Counted from the first letter of the stretch, positions 38,222 through 46,787 are shown. The stretch is 64,000 bases of DNA from Acidiphilium multivorum AIU301 (GCF_000202835.1 NC_015186.1:868001-932000); one strand, 5' to 3'. The notes: generated by a model not told the origin, from the letters alone. Translations and numbers: made by a program.

Positions 38222-38885
38222 GGACCTGATCACCGCCCTGGCCGGCGATCTCCGGCCGGTCCGCCGGCTGCCGTCCCCCGCCGGCCTGCTGGCGCGCTGG
38301 CTCGCCGTCACCCTGCCGGCGCTGGCGCTGATCACCCTGATCATGGGCCCCCGGCCGGATCTCGGCGCGATCCTCGCCGGCCCCGGTTTCCTCGCCGCCG
38401 AGGCGCTCGGCGCGCTCACCGCGCTGCTCGCCGCCCATGCCGCGTTCTGCGCCGGCCGGCCGGACCAGCCGGGCTGGAAACCGGCCCTGCCGGCGCTTGC
38501 CCTGCTGCTCTGGCTCGGCGAGCTGGGCCGGCAATGCGCCGTGCTCGGCCTGCGCGGCGCGGATGGCGCCCTGCGCCTGCATCTCGACCTCGTCTGCGTG
38601 CCCGCCATCGCGATCGCCAGCCTCGTGCCCGCCGCCGCGATGGTCGCCCTGCTGCGCGGGAGCGCCGCCTTCCGGCGCGGCCCGGCCGGCCTGTGCGGCG
38701 CGCTTGCGGCCTGCGCCGCCGCCGAGGTCGCGCTGCGGCTGTTCCACGGCTCGGTCAATCTGGTCACGCTGCTCGCCTGGCAGATGGGCAGCATGCTGGC
38801 GCTCGCCCTGATCGGCGGCCTGGTCTCCAGCCGCCTGCTGCGGGCGCTGTCCACCCCCGCGCGCCAACCGCGCGCGGCTTTATAA
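38211..38885 (+). CDS. NrsF/DUF1109-family membrane anti-sigma factor
   Basis: A 224-residue membrane protein with about six helices and a short cytoplasmic N terminus (about the first 28 residues, which would hold the sigma factor). This is the NrsF (DUF1109) layout. Cysteines at about C109, C129, C162 and C168 lie in or near the membrane, and the Caulobacter NrsF family uses two conserved cysteines to sense chromate or cadmium, so C129 and C168 are candidates for this role. Translation is coupled to the sigma gene by an 11-base overlap. It is followed by a possible shared region before aceA. Confidence 0.86.
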   Translation: MQTEDLITALAGDLRPVRRLPSPAGLLARWLAVTLPALALITLIMGPRPDLGAILAGPGFLAAEALGALTALLAAHAAFCAGRPDQPGWKPALPALALLLWLGELGRQCAVLGLRGADGALRLHLDLVCVPAIAIASLVPAAAMVALLRGSAAFRRGPAGLCGALAACAAAEVALRLFHGSVNLVTLLAWQMGSMLALALIGGLVSSRLLRALSTPARQPRAAL

Positions 38886-38912
38886 CAATGCGCCGCTCGC
38901 GCGCCGCTCTGT

Positions 38913-38976
38913 AAAAATTTTTCACCGCACCTGCTCACTAGGTGCATAGTTTCACATGTTTACGTGAAAACTTCAC
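38913..38976 (+). promoter_or_regulatory. Promoter/operator region of isocitrate lyase
   Basis: An A5T5 run (38913-38922) is followed by GCACCT-N7-AGGTGC (38927-38945) and TTTCAC-N8-GTGAAA (38950-38969), two perfect inverted repeats. TTCAC also recurs at 38921, 38951 and 38972. This dense palindrome group ends about 75 bp before the aceA start and is the most likely control site for the glyoxylate bypass enzyme. The regulator is unknown. Confidence 0.5.
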
Positions 38977-39052
38977 AAAACCTTCTGACGCGCCGACCCC
39001 CGAGGTGTATCTGAATCGCATCACGCGTTTCCGGATAACAACGAGGGTTCGA

Positions 39053-40648
39053 ATGACGTATCAGCAGACGATTGGCACGATGAGCGAAACGATCGCCGCG
39101 AAGGGCGCCGCCTGGGAGGGCATCTCGCCCGAGGCCGTGGCCCGCATGCGGCTGCAGAACCGGTTCCAGACCGGGCTCGACATCGCCCGCCACACCGCGA
39201 AGGTCATGCGCCAGGACATGGCCGCCTTCGATGCCGATCCCTCGCGCTACACCCAGTCGCTCGGCTGCTGGCACGGCTTCATCGCCCAGCAGAAGATGAT
39301 CGCGATCAAGAAGCATTTCGGCACCACCAAGGGCCGCTACATCTACCTCTCCGGCTGGATGGTCGCGGCGATGCGCTCCGAGTTCGGCCCGCTGCCCGAC
39401 CAGTCGATGCATGAAAAGACCTCGGTGCCGGCGCTGATCGAGGAGATCTACACCTTCCTCCGCCAGGCCGACGCCCGCGAACTCGGCCTGCTCTTCCGCG
39501 AGCTCGACGCCGCCCGCGAGGCCGGCGACCTCGCGAAGCAGAAGGAGGTGCAGACCCGGATCGACAATTTCGAAACCCATGTCGTGCCGATCATCGCCGA
39601 TATCGACGCCGGCTTCGGCAATGCCGAGGCGACCTACCTGCTGGCCAAGAAGATGATCGAGGCCGGCGCCTGCGCGCTGCAGATCGAGAACCAGGTGTCC
39701 GACGAGAAGCAGTGCGGCCACCAGGACGGCAAGGTGACCGTCCCGCACGAGGATTTCGTCCAGAAGATCCGCGCCCTGCGCTACGCCTTCATGGAGCTCG
39801 GCGTCGAGGACGGCGTGATCGTCGCCCGCACCGACTCGCTCGGCGCCGGCCTGACCAAGCAGATCGCCTATTCGAAGGAGCCGGGCGACATCGGCGACCA
39901 GTACAATTCCTTCCTCGACTGCGACGAGGTCGATCCCGCGCAGATCGGCAACGGCGACGTGCTGATCACCCGCAACGGCAAGCTGCTGCGCCCGAAGCGC
40001 CTGCCCTCCAACCTCTACCAGTTCCGTCCCGGCACCGGGGCCGACCGCTGCGTGCTCGACTGCATCAACGCCCTGAACAACGGCGCCGACCTGATCTGGA
40101 TCGAGACCGAGAAGCCCCATATCGAGCAGATCGCCTCGATGGTCGATCGCGTGCGCGAGGTCATCCCGAACGCCAAGCTCGCCTACAACAACTCGCCCTC
40201 CTTCAACTGGACGCTGAACTTCCGCCAGCAGGTCTTCGATGCCTGGAAGGAGCAGGGCAGGGACGTCTCGGCCTTCGACCGCGCCCGGCTGATGAGCGCC
40301 GACTACGACGCGTCCGACCTCGCGGCCGAGGCCGATGAGCGCATCCGCACCTTCCAGCGCGACGCCGCGCGGCGGGCGAACATCTTCCACCACCTCATCA
40401 CCCTGCCGACCTACCACACCGCGGCGCTGTCGACCGACAATCTCGCGAGGGAGTATTTCGGCGAGCAGGGCATGCTCGGCTATGTCGCCGGCGTGCAGCG
40501 CAAGGAAATCCGCCAGGCCATCGCCTGCGTGAAGCACCAGAACATGGCCGGCTCCGACATCGGCGACGATCACAAGGAGTATTTCGCCGGCGATGCCGCG
40601 CTGAAGGCCGGCGGCGCCCACAACACGATGAACCAGTTCGCGGCCTGA
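39053..40648 (+). CDS. aceA: Isocitrate lyase
   Basis: Cytosolic Mg2+-dependent isocitrate lyase (531 residues), splitting isocitrate into glyoxylate and succinate for the glyoxylate bypass. The active-site loop is KQCGH with catalytic Cys221. Other conserved segments are DADAGFGN-like (DIDAGFGNAE), SLGAGLTK and YNNSPSFNW. Length is that of the long bacterial class seen in Pseudomonas aeruginosa, and longer than the 430-residue E. coli form. The start at 39053 has a GAGGG ribosome site, while an upstream ATG-bearing extension from 38942 overlaps the palindromic promoter region and is not used. No malate synthase gene adjoins. Confidence 0.96.
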   Translation: MTYQQTIGTMSETIAAKGAAWEGISPEAVARMRLQNRFQTGLDIARHTAKVMRQDMAAFDADPSRYTQSLGCWHGFIAQQKMIAIKKHFGTTKGRYIYLSGWMVAAMRSEFGPLPDQSMHEKTSVPALIEEIYTFLRQADARELGLLFRELDAAREAGDLAKQKEVQTRIDNFETHVVPIIADIDAGFGNAEATYLLAKKMIEAGACALQIENQVSDEKQCGHQDGKVTVPHEDFVQKIRALRYAFMELGVEDGVIVARTDSLGAGLTKQIAYSKEPGDIGDQYNSFLDCDEVDPAQIGNGDVLITRNGKLLRPKRLPSNLYQFRPGTGADRCVLDCINALNNGADLIWIETEKPHIEQIASMVDRVREVIPNAKLAYNNSPSFNWTLNFRQQVFDAWKEQGRDVSAFDRARLMSADYDASDLAAEADERIRTFQRDAARRANIFHHLITLPTYHTAALSTDNLAREYFGEQGMLGYVAGVQRKEIRQAIACVKHQNMAGSDIGDDHKEYFAGDAALKAGGAHNTMNQFAA

Positions 40649-40653
40649 TCCGC

Positions 40654-40679
40654 GGCGGCCCGGCACGCTCCGGGCCGCC
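40654..40679. terminator. Bidirectional hairpin terminator
   Basis: A perfect 10-bp GC stem (GGCGGCCCGG, loop CACGCT, CCGGGCCGCC) lies six bases after the aceA stop and 18 bases from the end of the convergent TetR gene. There is no T-run, but the stem is strong and well placed to end both transcripts. Confidence 0.65.
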
Positions 40680-40696
40680 ATGCCGGCGCGGCGGGC

Positions 40697-41380
40697 TCAG
40701 CCCCGCCCGCCGGGCTCGTCCTCCCGCATGACCAGCGCCGCCGCGCGCTGCGCCAGCGGAGAGAACGCCGCCCGCCCCGCCGGGGTCAGATAGGGCTCGA
40801 ACAGCGCCATCACCTGCCCGAACCCCCATTGCATCTGCTGCTCCGTCAGCCCGGCGGACGCGGTGCTGGTGCGCAGGTAATCCATCCAGTAGCTCGACAC
40901 GATCCAGACATTGGTGACGAAGCTGCGGATCCGCCCGGCCGGAATCGCGAGGAACCCGTGCTCCGTGGCCAGCGCCATCACCCGCGCCACCGCCGCACTC
41001 GCCCGCGCCTGCACCTCCATGAACCGCCCCTTCAGCCCCGGCAGCCGGTGCTGCAGGTTGAACGCGTCGCGATAGAAGCACCGATAGCGCCACATCAGCG
41101 CGAACCAGCCGAGCTGGTACTCGGCATACGATTCCGCCGCCGCCGCGTCGCCCAGCTCCGCCTCCGCGACCGCGAGCTCCTCCTCCTGGAACCGCTCGAA
41201 CAGGGTGGCGATCAGCAGCTCCTTCTTGCGGAAATGATAATGCAGGTTGCCCTCGCGCATCCCGCAGGCCGCCGCGATCTCGGCGACGGTCACGCCGAAG
41301 CCGCGCTCGTTGAACAGCCCGAGCGTCGCCTCCAGCACGCGCTGCCGCGTCGCTCCGGCCCGTCCGCCTGTCCCCGCCAT
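40697..41380 (-). CDS. TetR/AcrR-family transcriptional regulator
   Basis: A 227-residue TetR-type repressor. The helix-turn-helix lies at about residues 28-52 (TVAEIAAACGMREGNLHYHFRKKELL), followed by a helical ligand-binding domain. It is divergent from the monooxygenase operon. Two near-identical palindromes lie between the genes, so it probably represses that operon and itself until a substrate, perhaps a ketone, fatty acid or steroid-like compound, is bound. Confidence 0.92.
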   Translation of the reverse strand: MAGTGGRAGATRQRVLEATLGLFNERGFGVTVAEIAAACGMREGNLHYHFRKKELLIATLFERFQEEELAVAEAELGDAAAAESYAEYQLGWFALMWRYRCFYRDAFNLQHRLPGLKGRFMEVQARASAAVARVMALATEHGFLAIPAGRIRSFVTNVWIVSSYWMDYLRTSTASAGLTEQQMQWGFGQVMALFEPYLTPAGRAAFSPLAQRAAALVMREDEPGGRG

Positions 41381-41414
41381 GATCTTTTCGCCCCGACTCT
41401 TCGCTTGACCAAAC

Positions 41415-41430
41415 TAGGGTATTCACCCTA
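41415..41430. promoter_or_regulatory. Operator-like palindrome 1 (TetR site)
   Basis: TAGGGTATTCACCCTA is a 16-bp inverted repeat (arms TAGGGT/ACCCTA) between the divergent TetR and monooxygenase genes. Symmetry, position and the second copy 30 bp away make it a strong candidate TetR operator. Confidence 0.7.
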
Positions 41431-41444
41431 ATACTTTTCCCAAT

Positions 41445-41460
41445 TAGGGCAAACACCCTA
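41445..41460. promoter_or_regulatory. Operator-like palindrome 2 (TetR site)
   Basis: TAGGGCAAACACCCTA repeats the first palindrome with changes in the first arm and spacer, centre 30 bp away (three helical turns). The spacing would place two repressor dimers on the same DNA face. Confidence 0.7.
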
Positions 41461-41515
41461 GCGCCGCGCCCGAATCCCGCATCGGCGGGCCGGCCACCGG
41501 AACGGAGGAACAACC

Positions 41516-43015
41516 ATGCTCGACGCCGCCTCTCCCCGCGCCGAGGCGCAGGCCGCGGTCACCCGGGTCGACGTGCTGATCGTCGGCACCGGCTTTGCCG
41601 GCCTCGCCATGGCGATCCGCCTGCAGGAGGCCGGCTTCGGCAATCTCCTGCTGATCGAGAAGGCCGCCGAGGTCGGCGGCACCTGGCGCGAGAACACCTA
41701 TCCCGGCGCCGCGTGCGACATTCCCTCGCATCTCTACTCGCTGTCCTTCGCGCCGAAATCCGACTGGTCGCGCCTCTTTCCCCGCCAGCCCGAGCTCTAC
41801 GCCTATCTGCGCGACGTGGCGGACCGCTTCTCCCTCCGCCCGCTGATCCGCTTCGGCACGGCGTTGATCGAGGCGCGGTGGGACGAGGCGCGCGGCCTCT
41901 GGGTCGCCGCCACCACCACCGGCACGATCGAGGCGCGCGTCCTCGTCGGCGGCATGGGCCCGCTGCACTGGCCCTCCATCCCCGACCTGCCGGGCATCGA
42001 GGCCTTCGCCGGCCCGCGCTTCCACTCCGCCACCTGGCGGCACGATCTCGATCTCGCCGGCAAGCGCGTCGCGGTGATCGGCACCGGCGCCTCCGCCATC
42101 CAGTTCATCCCCGAAATCGCAAAGGTGGCGTCGCATGTCACCGTGTTCCAGCGCACCCCGCCCTGGGTGCTGCCCCGGCACGACCGCCCGGTGCCCGAGC
42201 TCTGGCAGCGCCGCTTCGCCCGCCATCCGTGGATGCGCCGCCTGTTCCGCCAGTCGCTGTTCTGGGTGCACGAGGCCCGGGTGCTCGGCTTCCTCGGCAA
42301 CCGGCGGGCCCAGCGCGCCGGCGAGGCGCTCGGCCGGCGGAACATCGCCCGCGCGATCAAGGACCCCGTCCTCGCCGCAAGCGTCACGCCGGACTACCGC
42401 CAGGGCTGCAAGCGCACCCTGCTGTCGGATGACTACTACCCCGCCCTGGCCCGCCCGAATGTCAGCCTGACCACCGCCGCCGTGGCCGAGGTGCGCGCCC
42501 GCTCCATCGTCGATGCCGGGGGCGTCGAGCACGAGGCCGACGTCATCATCTACGGCACCGGCTTCGAGGTCACCACCGCCTTCCGCCATCTCCGCCTGGT
42601 CGGCCGCGGCGGGATCGAGCTGAACCGCTTCTGGGCGGATACCGGCATGGAGGCGTTCAAGGGCATCACCGTCCCCAACTTCCCGAACTTCCTGCTCCTG
42701 CTCGGGCCGAACACCGGGCTCGGCCACAATTCGGTCGTCATCATGATCGAGGCGCAGGTGCGCTACGCGGTCGATCTCCTGCGCCGGATGCGCGCCGCCG
42801 GCATCAGGGCGGCGGCGCCGAAGCCCGAGGCGCTGGCCCGCTACCAGAAGGAGCTGGACCGGAAAATGGCGAAAACGGTCTGGACCACCGGCGGCTGCCG
42901 CAGCTGGTATCTCGATGCCGACGGCCGCAACACCACGCTCTGGCCCGGCACCGTCGTCGGCTACCGCCGCGCGACCGCCGCGGCCGACCTCGCCGACTAC
43001 CAAACGAGCCGTTAG
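41516..43015 (+). CDS. Flavin-dependent Baeyer-Villiger-type monooxygenase
   Basis: A 499-residue FAD/NADPH monooxygenase. A Rossmann motif GTGFAG for FAD lies at about residue 24, and the BVMO fingerprint F-x-G-x3-H-x3-W (FAGPRFHSATW) at about 164-175. A second Rossmann motif for NADPH follows at VIGTGASAIQ, then IYGTGFEV. It inserts an oxygen next to a ketone to form an ester or lactone. It is the first gene of a three-gene group with an SDR and an esterase, which would make the ketone and hydrolyse the ester. The ATG at 41516 has GGAGGAAC upstream. Confidence 0.9.
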   Translation: MLDAASPRAEAQAAVTRVDVLIVGTGFAGLAMAIRLQEAGFGNLLLIEKAAEVGGTWRENTYPGAACDIPSHLYSLSFAPKSDWSRLFPRQPELYAYLRDVADRFSLRPLIRFGTALIEARWDEARGLWVAATTTGTIEARVLVGGMGPLHWPSIPDLPGIEAFAGPRFHSATWRHDLDLAGKRVAVIGTGASAIQFIPEIAKVASHVTVFQRTPPWVLPRHDRPVPELWQRRFARHPWMRRLFRQSLFWVHEARVLGFLGNRRAQRAGEALGRRNIARAIKDPVLAASVTPDYRQGCKRTLLSDDYYPALARPNVSLTTAAVAEVRARSIVDAGGVEHEADVIIYGTGFEVTTAFRHLRLVGRGGIELNRFWADTGMEAFKGITVPNFPNFLLLLGPNTGLGHNSVVIMIEAQVRYAVDLLRRMRAAGIRAAAPKPEALARYQKELDRKMAKTVWTTGGCRSWYLDADGRNTTLWPGTVVGYRRATAAADLADYQTSR

Positions 43016-43039
43016 GCAACTGCACGTGAGAACACGCCG

Positions 43040-43900
43040 ATGAAACTGAACCTCGACGGCGCCGTCGCCGTCATCACGGGCGCCGCCAGCGGCATGGGCG
43101 CCGAGCTCGCCGTGCGGATGGCGGCGAAAGGCAGTCGCCTCGCCCTGGTCGATCGCGACGCGGCCGGGCTCGACGGCGTCAGCCGCCGCATCGCCGCCCT
43201 GCATCGCGCGCCGCTCACCACCCATGTCGCCGACCTTGCCGACCGCGCCGCCATCGCCGCGCTGCCCGATGCAGTGCTCGCCGCCCACGGCAAGGTCACG
43301 GTGCTGGTCAGCAATGCCGGCGTCGCCCTGGCCGGCCCGTTCGACGATTACGGCCCGGACGATTTCGAGTGGCTGATGGACATCAACTTCTGGGCCGGCA
43401 TCCGCCTGACCACCGCCTTCCTGCCGCATCTCAAGCGCGCGCCGGCGGCGCAGATCGCCTATACCTCGTCGGTCTTCGGCATCGTCGGCGTGCCCGGCAA
43501 CGTCGCCTATTGCGCCAGCAAGTTCGCGATCCGCGGCTTCGCCGAGGCGGTGCGCCAGGAACTCGCCGGCACCAGCGTCGGCATCACCGTCATCCATCCG
43601 GGCGGGGTGAACACCGCCATCGCCCGCAGCGCCCGCGTCGCCCGCGGCACCGATGCCGCCGCCGCGGCGGAGGGTCTCGTGCAGTTCGAGAAACTCCTCC
43701 GCACCCCGGCCGACAAGGCCGCCGCCGCGATCCTCGATGGCATCGAGCGCCGCCGCAACCGCGTGCTGATCGGCGCCGACGCCCGCGTGCTGGACTGGAT
43801 CCAGCGCCTCCTCCCGGTCGGCCACGCGAAACTCGTCGCCCGCCAGGCCAGCTTCATGCCCTCCTCCCTCGCCGCCCAACTCACCCGCGCCCGGCCCTGA
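43040..43900 (+). CDS. Short-chain dehydrogenase/reductase (SDR)
   Basis: A 286-residue classical SDR. The cofactor motif TGAASGMG, the strand-4 motif NAG and the catalytic Y-x3-K (YCASK), preceded by YTSSVFG with the catalytic Ser, are all visible. It oxidises or reduces an alcohol/ketone with NAD(P). Twenty-four bases after the monooxygenase, it could supply the ketone substrate from an alcohol. The C terminus (about residues 230-286) is Arg/Ala-rich. Confidence 0.9.
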   Translation: MKLNLDGAVAVITGAASGMGAELAVRMAAKGSRLALVDRDAAGLDGVSRRIAALHRAPLTTHVADLADRAAIAALPDAVLAAHGKVTVLVSNAGVALAGPFDDYGPDDFEWLMDINFWAGIRLTTAFLPHLKRAPAAQIAYTSSVFGIVGVPGNVAYCASKFAIRGFAEAVRQELAGTSVGITVIHPGGVNTAIARSARVARGTDAAAAAEGLVQFEKLLRTPADKAAAAILDGIERRRNRVLIGADARVLDWIQRLLPVGHAKLVARQASFMPSSLAAQLTRARP

Positions 43901-43911
43901 AGGGAAACGCC

Positions 43912-44829
43912 ATGCCGAGCCTCGCCTCCCACATCGTCAACCCGCTCATCCGCGCGATCGTAAAGTCGCAGCTCTCCGCCGACGTCTCCGGCCGCACCGA
44001 GGCCGAGATCGCCCGCCGCGTCCGCCGCGCCCTCGGCACCCCGGTCCTGCCGCCGCCCGGCGGTCGCTACGTGAAGGGCGAGTGCGGCGGCATCCCCGGA
44101 TTGTGGACCGAGCCGAAGGCGCCGCCCGCCGCCACCGTGCTCTACATCCATGGCGGCGGCTTCATCGCCTGCTCGCCGGCCACGCACAAACCCTTCACCC
44201 TCGCCTTCGCGAAGCGCGGCTTCCGCGTCTTCGCGCCGGACTACCGCCTCGCGCCGGAACACCGCTTTCCCGCGGCGCTCGACGATGCGCTTGCCGCCTA
44301 TCGCGGCCTGCTCGATGCGGGGGGCGATCCGGCCTCGCTCGTCATCGCCGGCGATTCCGCGGGCGGCGGCCTCGCCCTGTCCACCCTGGTCGCGGCGAAG
44401 CGCGCCGGCCTGCCGATGCCCGCCTGCGCCGTGCTGTTCTCGCCCTGGACCGACCTTGCCTGCGCCGGCGACAGCATGCGCACCAACCTGCGCGCCGACC
44501 CGATGCTCTGCGCCACCACCATGCCCGCCGCCGCCGCGCTCTATCTCGGCGCCGCCGACAAGCGCGATCCGCTCGCCTCGCCGCTGCACGCCGACCTCGC
44601 CGGCCTGCCGCCGCTCTGCATCCACGCCAGCGCGATCGAGGTGCTGCGCGACGACAGCACCCGCCTCGCCACCAGGGCGCGCGAGGCCGGCGTCGAGGTC
44701 AGCATCCGGCTGTGGGACAACATGCCCCATGTCTGGCCGATCTTTCAGCTCCTGCTGCCCGAGGCGCGGCGGACGATGGACGAGGTCGCCGAATACCTCA
44801 CCGCCCGCATCGCCCAAACGCGCCGTTAG
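43912..44829 (+). CDS. Alpha/beta hydrolase (HSL-family esterase)
   Basis: A 305-residue esterase of the hormone-sensitive lipase family. The oxyanion motif HGGG lies at about residues 82-85, the nucleophile in GDSAGGG, an acidic residue in EVLRDDS, and a His in MPHVWPIF near the end. It would hydrolyse a medium-chain ester or lactone, most simply the product of the monooxygenase. It begins 11 bases after the SDR with AGGGAAA upstream. Its TAG stop is the first base triplet of the palindromic repeat cluster. Confidence 0.88.
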   Translation: MPSLASHIVNPLIRAIVKSQLSADVSGRTEAEIARRVRRALGTPVLPPPGGRYVKGECGGIPGLWTEPKAPPAATVLYIHGGGFIACSPATHKPFTLAFAKRGFRVFAPDYRLAPEHRFPAALDDALAAYRGLLDAGGDPASLVIAGDSAGGGLALSTLVAAKRAGLPMPACAVLFSPWTDLACAGDSMRTNLRADPMLCATTMPAAAALYLGAADKRDPLASPLHADLAGLPPLCIHASAIEVLRDDSTRLATRAREAGVEVSIRLWDNMPHVWPIFQLLLPEARRTMDEVAEYLTARIAQTRR

Positions 44830-45050
44830 AGCACTTTCCGATCCTGTTGGATCGGATGTAGTGCTCTATCATATTGATAACCAGAGCATCTTTATCCGAT
44901 CAGATGACTCCATCTGATCGGATGATGCTCTAGTGTCCCGAATCTGAAATCCATCGGATTTCAGATTCAAAGTGGACACTGGAAAAAACAATCGTTTAGT
45001 GGCCTGCTTGTCCCTGAAATTCACCCACGAATTTCAGGGGCAGGACACTA
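44827..45050. repeat. Cluster of four nested palindromic repeats (REP/BIME-like)
   Basis: Four hairpins lie in tandem between the esterase and the outer-membrane gene. (1) 44827-44868: TAGAGCACT...AGTGCTCTA with inner CCGATCC/GGATCGG. (2) 44883-44931: AGAGCATC...GATGCTCT with inner ATCCGATCAGATG and its complement. (3) 44932-44980: AGTGTCC...GGACACT with inner AATCTGAAATCC and complement. (4) 44997-45050: TAGTGGCCTGC...GCAGGACACTA with inner CCCTGAAATTC and complement. They are richer in A/T than nearby genes, look like dispersed alphaproteobacterial palindromic repeats, and lie where a transcription terminator would be useful. Confidence 0.85.
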
Positions 45051-45072
45051 GTCCCGGCCGGGCGGCGCGGGT

Positions 45073-46686
45073 TCAGAATTCCTCGGTCAGTTCGAGATAG
45101 ACCTGGTTGCGGCGGAAATTGAAGATGCTGTCGCTGGAAATCCGCTGCGTGTAGCGGTAGTCGACGCCGAGGAACACCCGGCTCACCAGCCGGTAGCGCA
45201 ACCCGACCGACATGTCCGCCTCGTTGTCCCAGCGGGTCGACTGCGCGAAGTCGCTCCGCGCGAAGGCGGCGCGGGCGATGCCGGTCAGGTCGTCGGTGAT
45301 CGCGTGCTCGATGCGCCCGCCGACCAGCGTGTAGATATAGGCCGGGCTGCCCGGCAGCGTCGTCTCCTCGATCGAACGGTCGATGAACAGCGTGAGGGCG
45401 GTATCCTCCCCGGCCTGCCAGCGCAGATCCGCGCTGCCCGCCGGCGTGGTGATCGTCTTGAACCGCGAATCCGCATAATCCCTGTGCATCACGCCAACGA
45501 ACGCGTCGCCCGAAAGGCTCGGCAGCAGCCGGAACAGCGCGCCCACCCCGGCGCGGAACCCGTCCGAATTGCGGAAATACTGGAAGTCGTCCGGCACCGT
45601 GTCGTAGCGCCGCAGGTCGCCGAGCAGTTCGGCATAGGGCCGGAACCCCGGCCGCGCGTCGTCGCGCGCGAGGATGCCGAAGGTGTAGCGGTTGCGGTCG
45701 CGGTCCTGATTATTGATCTCGCCGTGCAGGCCCTCGACATTGCCGAAGGTGAGCCGCTCGACCGCCGCCCCCGTGCGGATGCTGAACGTGCCGACGCGGC
45801 GGATCACGCCGGCATAGGCGTTCATCTCGGTATACGGCGTCGGCGTCAGCCCCTCCACCGCGTCGGGCGATGAGCGGTCCTCGTGCTCGTGCAGCACGAT
45901 GCCGCCGAGCACCACCCGCGTCTTGGCATTGACGTCGATCCGCCCCTCGACCTGCGCATGCCAGTCCGCGGTGTTCTCGTTGCCATGCGTCCAGTAGCCG
46001 GTCAGGTCGGCGCCGACCTCCGCATACAGCGCGTTGCGCTTCCAGTTCGACTGGATGGCGATCACCGGCGAGATCGTGCCGACCGCATCGGCAACCCGCC
46101 CCGTCCGCGTCGCGTAGATATTGTCGTCGTAGAACGTCCCGGCCTGGATGCTGGGATAAATCGTGTAGTCGCCAACCTTGTAGCCGGCCGGCCCGATTTC
46201 CGGCGGCTGGCGGCGCAGGTTCGCCGGCCCCATCGCCGGCAGCGGCGGCATGATGCGGATGTCGGTCGCGGCATAGCCGCTCAGCTCCCGGTCCACCGCG
46301 CGGCGGACCGCATCGCGCACCGGCGCCGGCGCGGCACTAACAATGCGCGCCTCGATCTCCCGATAGACCGGCAGGTTGGCGCCGACGAAATCCGGCACCG
46401 GCGAAGCCGCGGCGCGGGCGAGTGCGGCGGCCGCCCCCGGCGTCGCCACCAGCGACGGGTTCGCGGTGAGCACCCTGGCCAGATCGTCCAGCAGCGCCCG
46501 CGGCCCGCTTTCCGCGGCGGTGTCGAACTGCCGCGAAATCGCCGCCGGCACCGCCTCCGCCCGCGCCGCGCAGGGCAGCGCCAGCGCCGCGAAGGCTGCG
46601 AGCGCCAGGCGCCGGGCCTCCACCGCCGGCCGCGCGCGCCTCCGAAGTCCCCTTGATTTCGCCGCACGAAAATGAAAACCGGACAT
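45073..46686 (-). CDS. Outer-membrane beta-barrel protein (BBP2-like)
   Basis: A 537-residue exported protein with a signal peptide (Arg-rich start, Ala-rich core ending near CAARAEA). A helical N-terminal region (to about residue 130) precedes a beta-barrel of many amphipathic strands, with aromatic residues at alternating positions and the terminal Phe typical of outer-membrane proteins (ending LTEEF). The barrel part resembles the BBP2 putative beta-barrel-porin family found with surface polysaccharide systems. The start at 46686 has AGGGTG upstream. It is divergent from three exported protein genes and may serve the same surface structure. Confidence 0.75.
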   Translation of the reverse strand: MSGFHFRAAKSRGLRRRARPAVEARRLALAAFAALALPCAARAEAVPAAISRQFDTAAESGPRALLDDLARVLTANPSLVATPGAAAALARAAASPVPDFVGANLPVYREIEARIVSAAPAPVRDAVRRAVDRELSGYAATDIRIMPPLPAMGPANLRRQPPEIGPAGYKVGDYTIYPSIQAGTFYDDNIYATRTGRVADAVGTISPVIAIQSNWKRNALYAEVGADLTGYWTHGNENTADWHAQVEGRIDVNAKTRVVLGGIVLHEHEDRSSPDAVEGLTPTPYTEMNAYAGVIRRVGTFSIRTGAAVERLTFGNVEGLHGEINNQDRDRNRYTFGILARDDARPGFRPYAELLGDLRRYDTVPDDFQYFRNSDGFRAGVGALFRLLPSLSGDAFVGVMHRDYADSRFKTITTPAGSADLRWQAGEDTALTLFIDRSIEETTLPGSPAYIYTLVGGRIEHAITDDLTGIARAAFARSDFAQSTRWDNEADMSVGLRYRLVSRVFLGVDYRYTQRISSDSIFNFRRNQVYLELTEEF

Positions 46687-46787
46687 GCTGTTCACCCTGC
46701 TGGGCCGCCTCATGGTCAGGACCGTAGTCGCTTCGCCGGCCACTCCGACCTGACAAAACGGATTACACCGAAAGACGCAGCGGGGAC

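Noticed and set aside
37658-38885. Sigma/anti-sigma pair as part of the oxidase transcript
   Set aside because: Not claimed as one operon: the inverted repeat after cyoD may stop transcription and separate promoter-like repeats exist.
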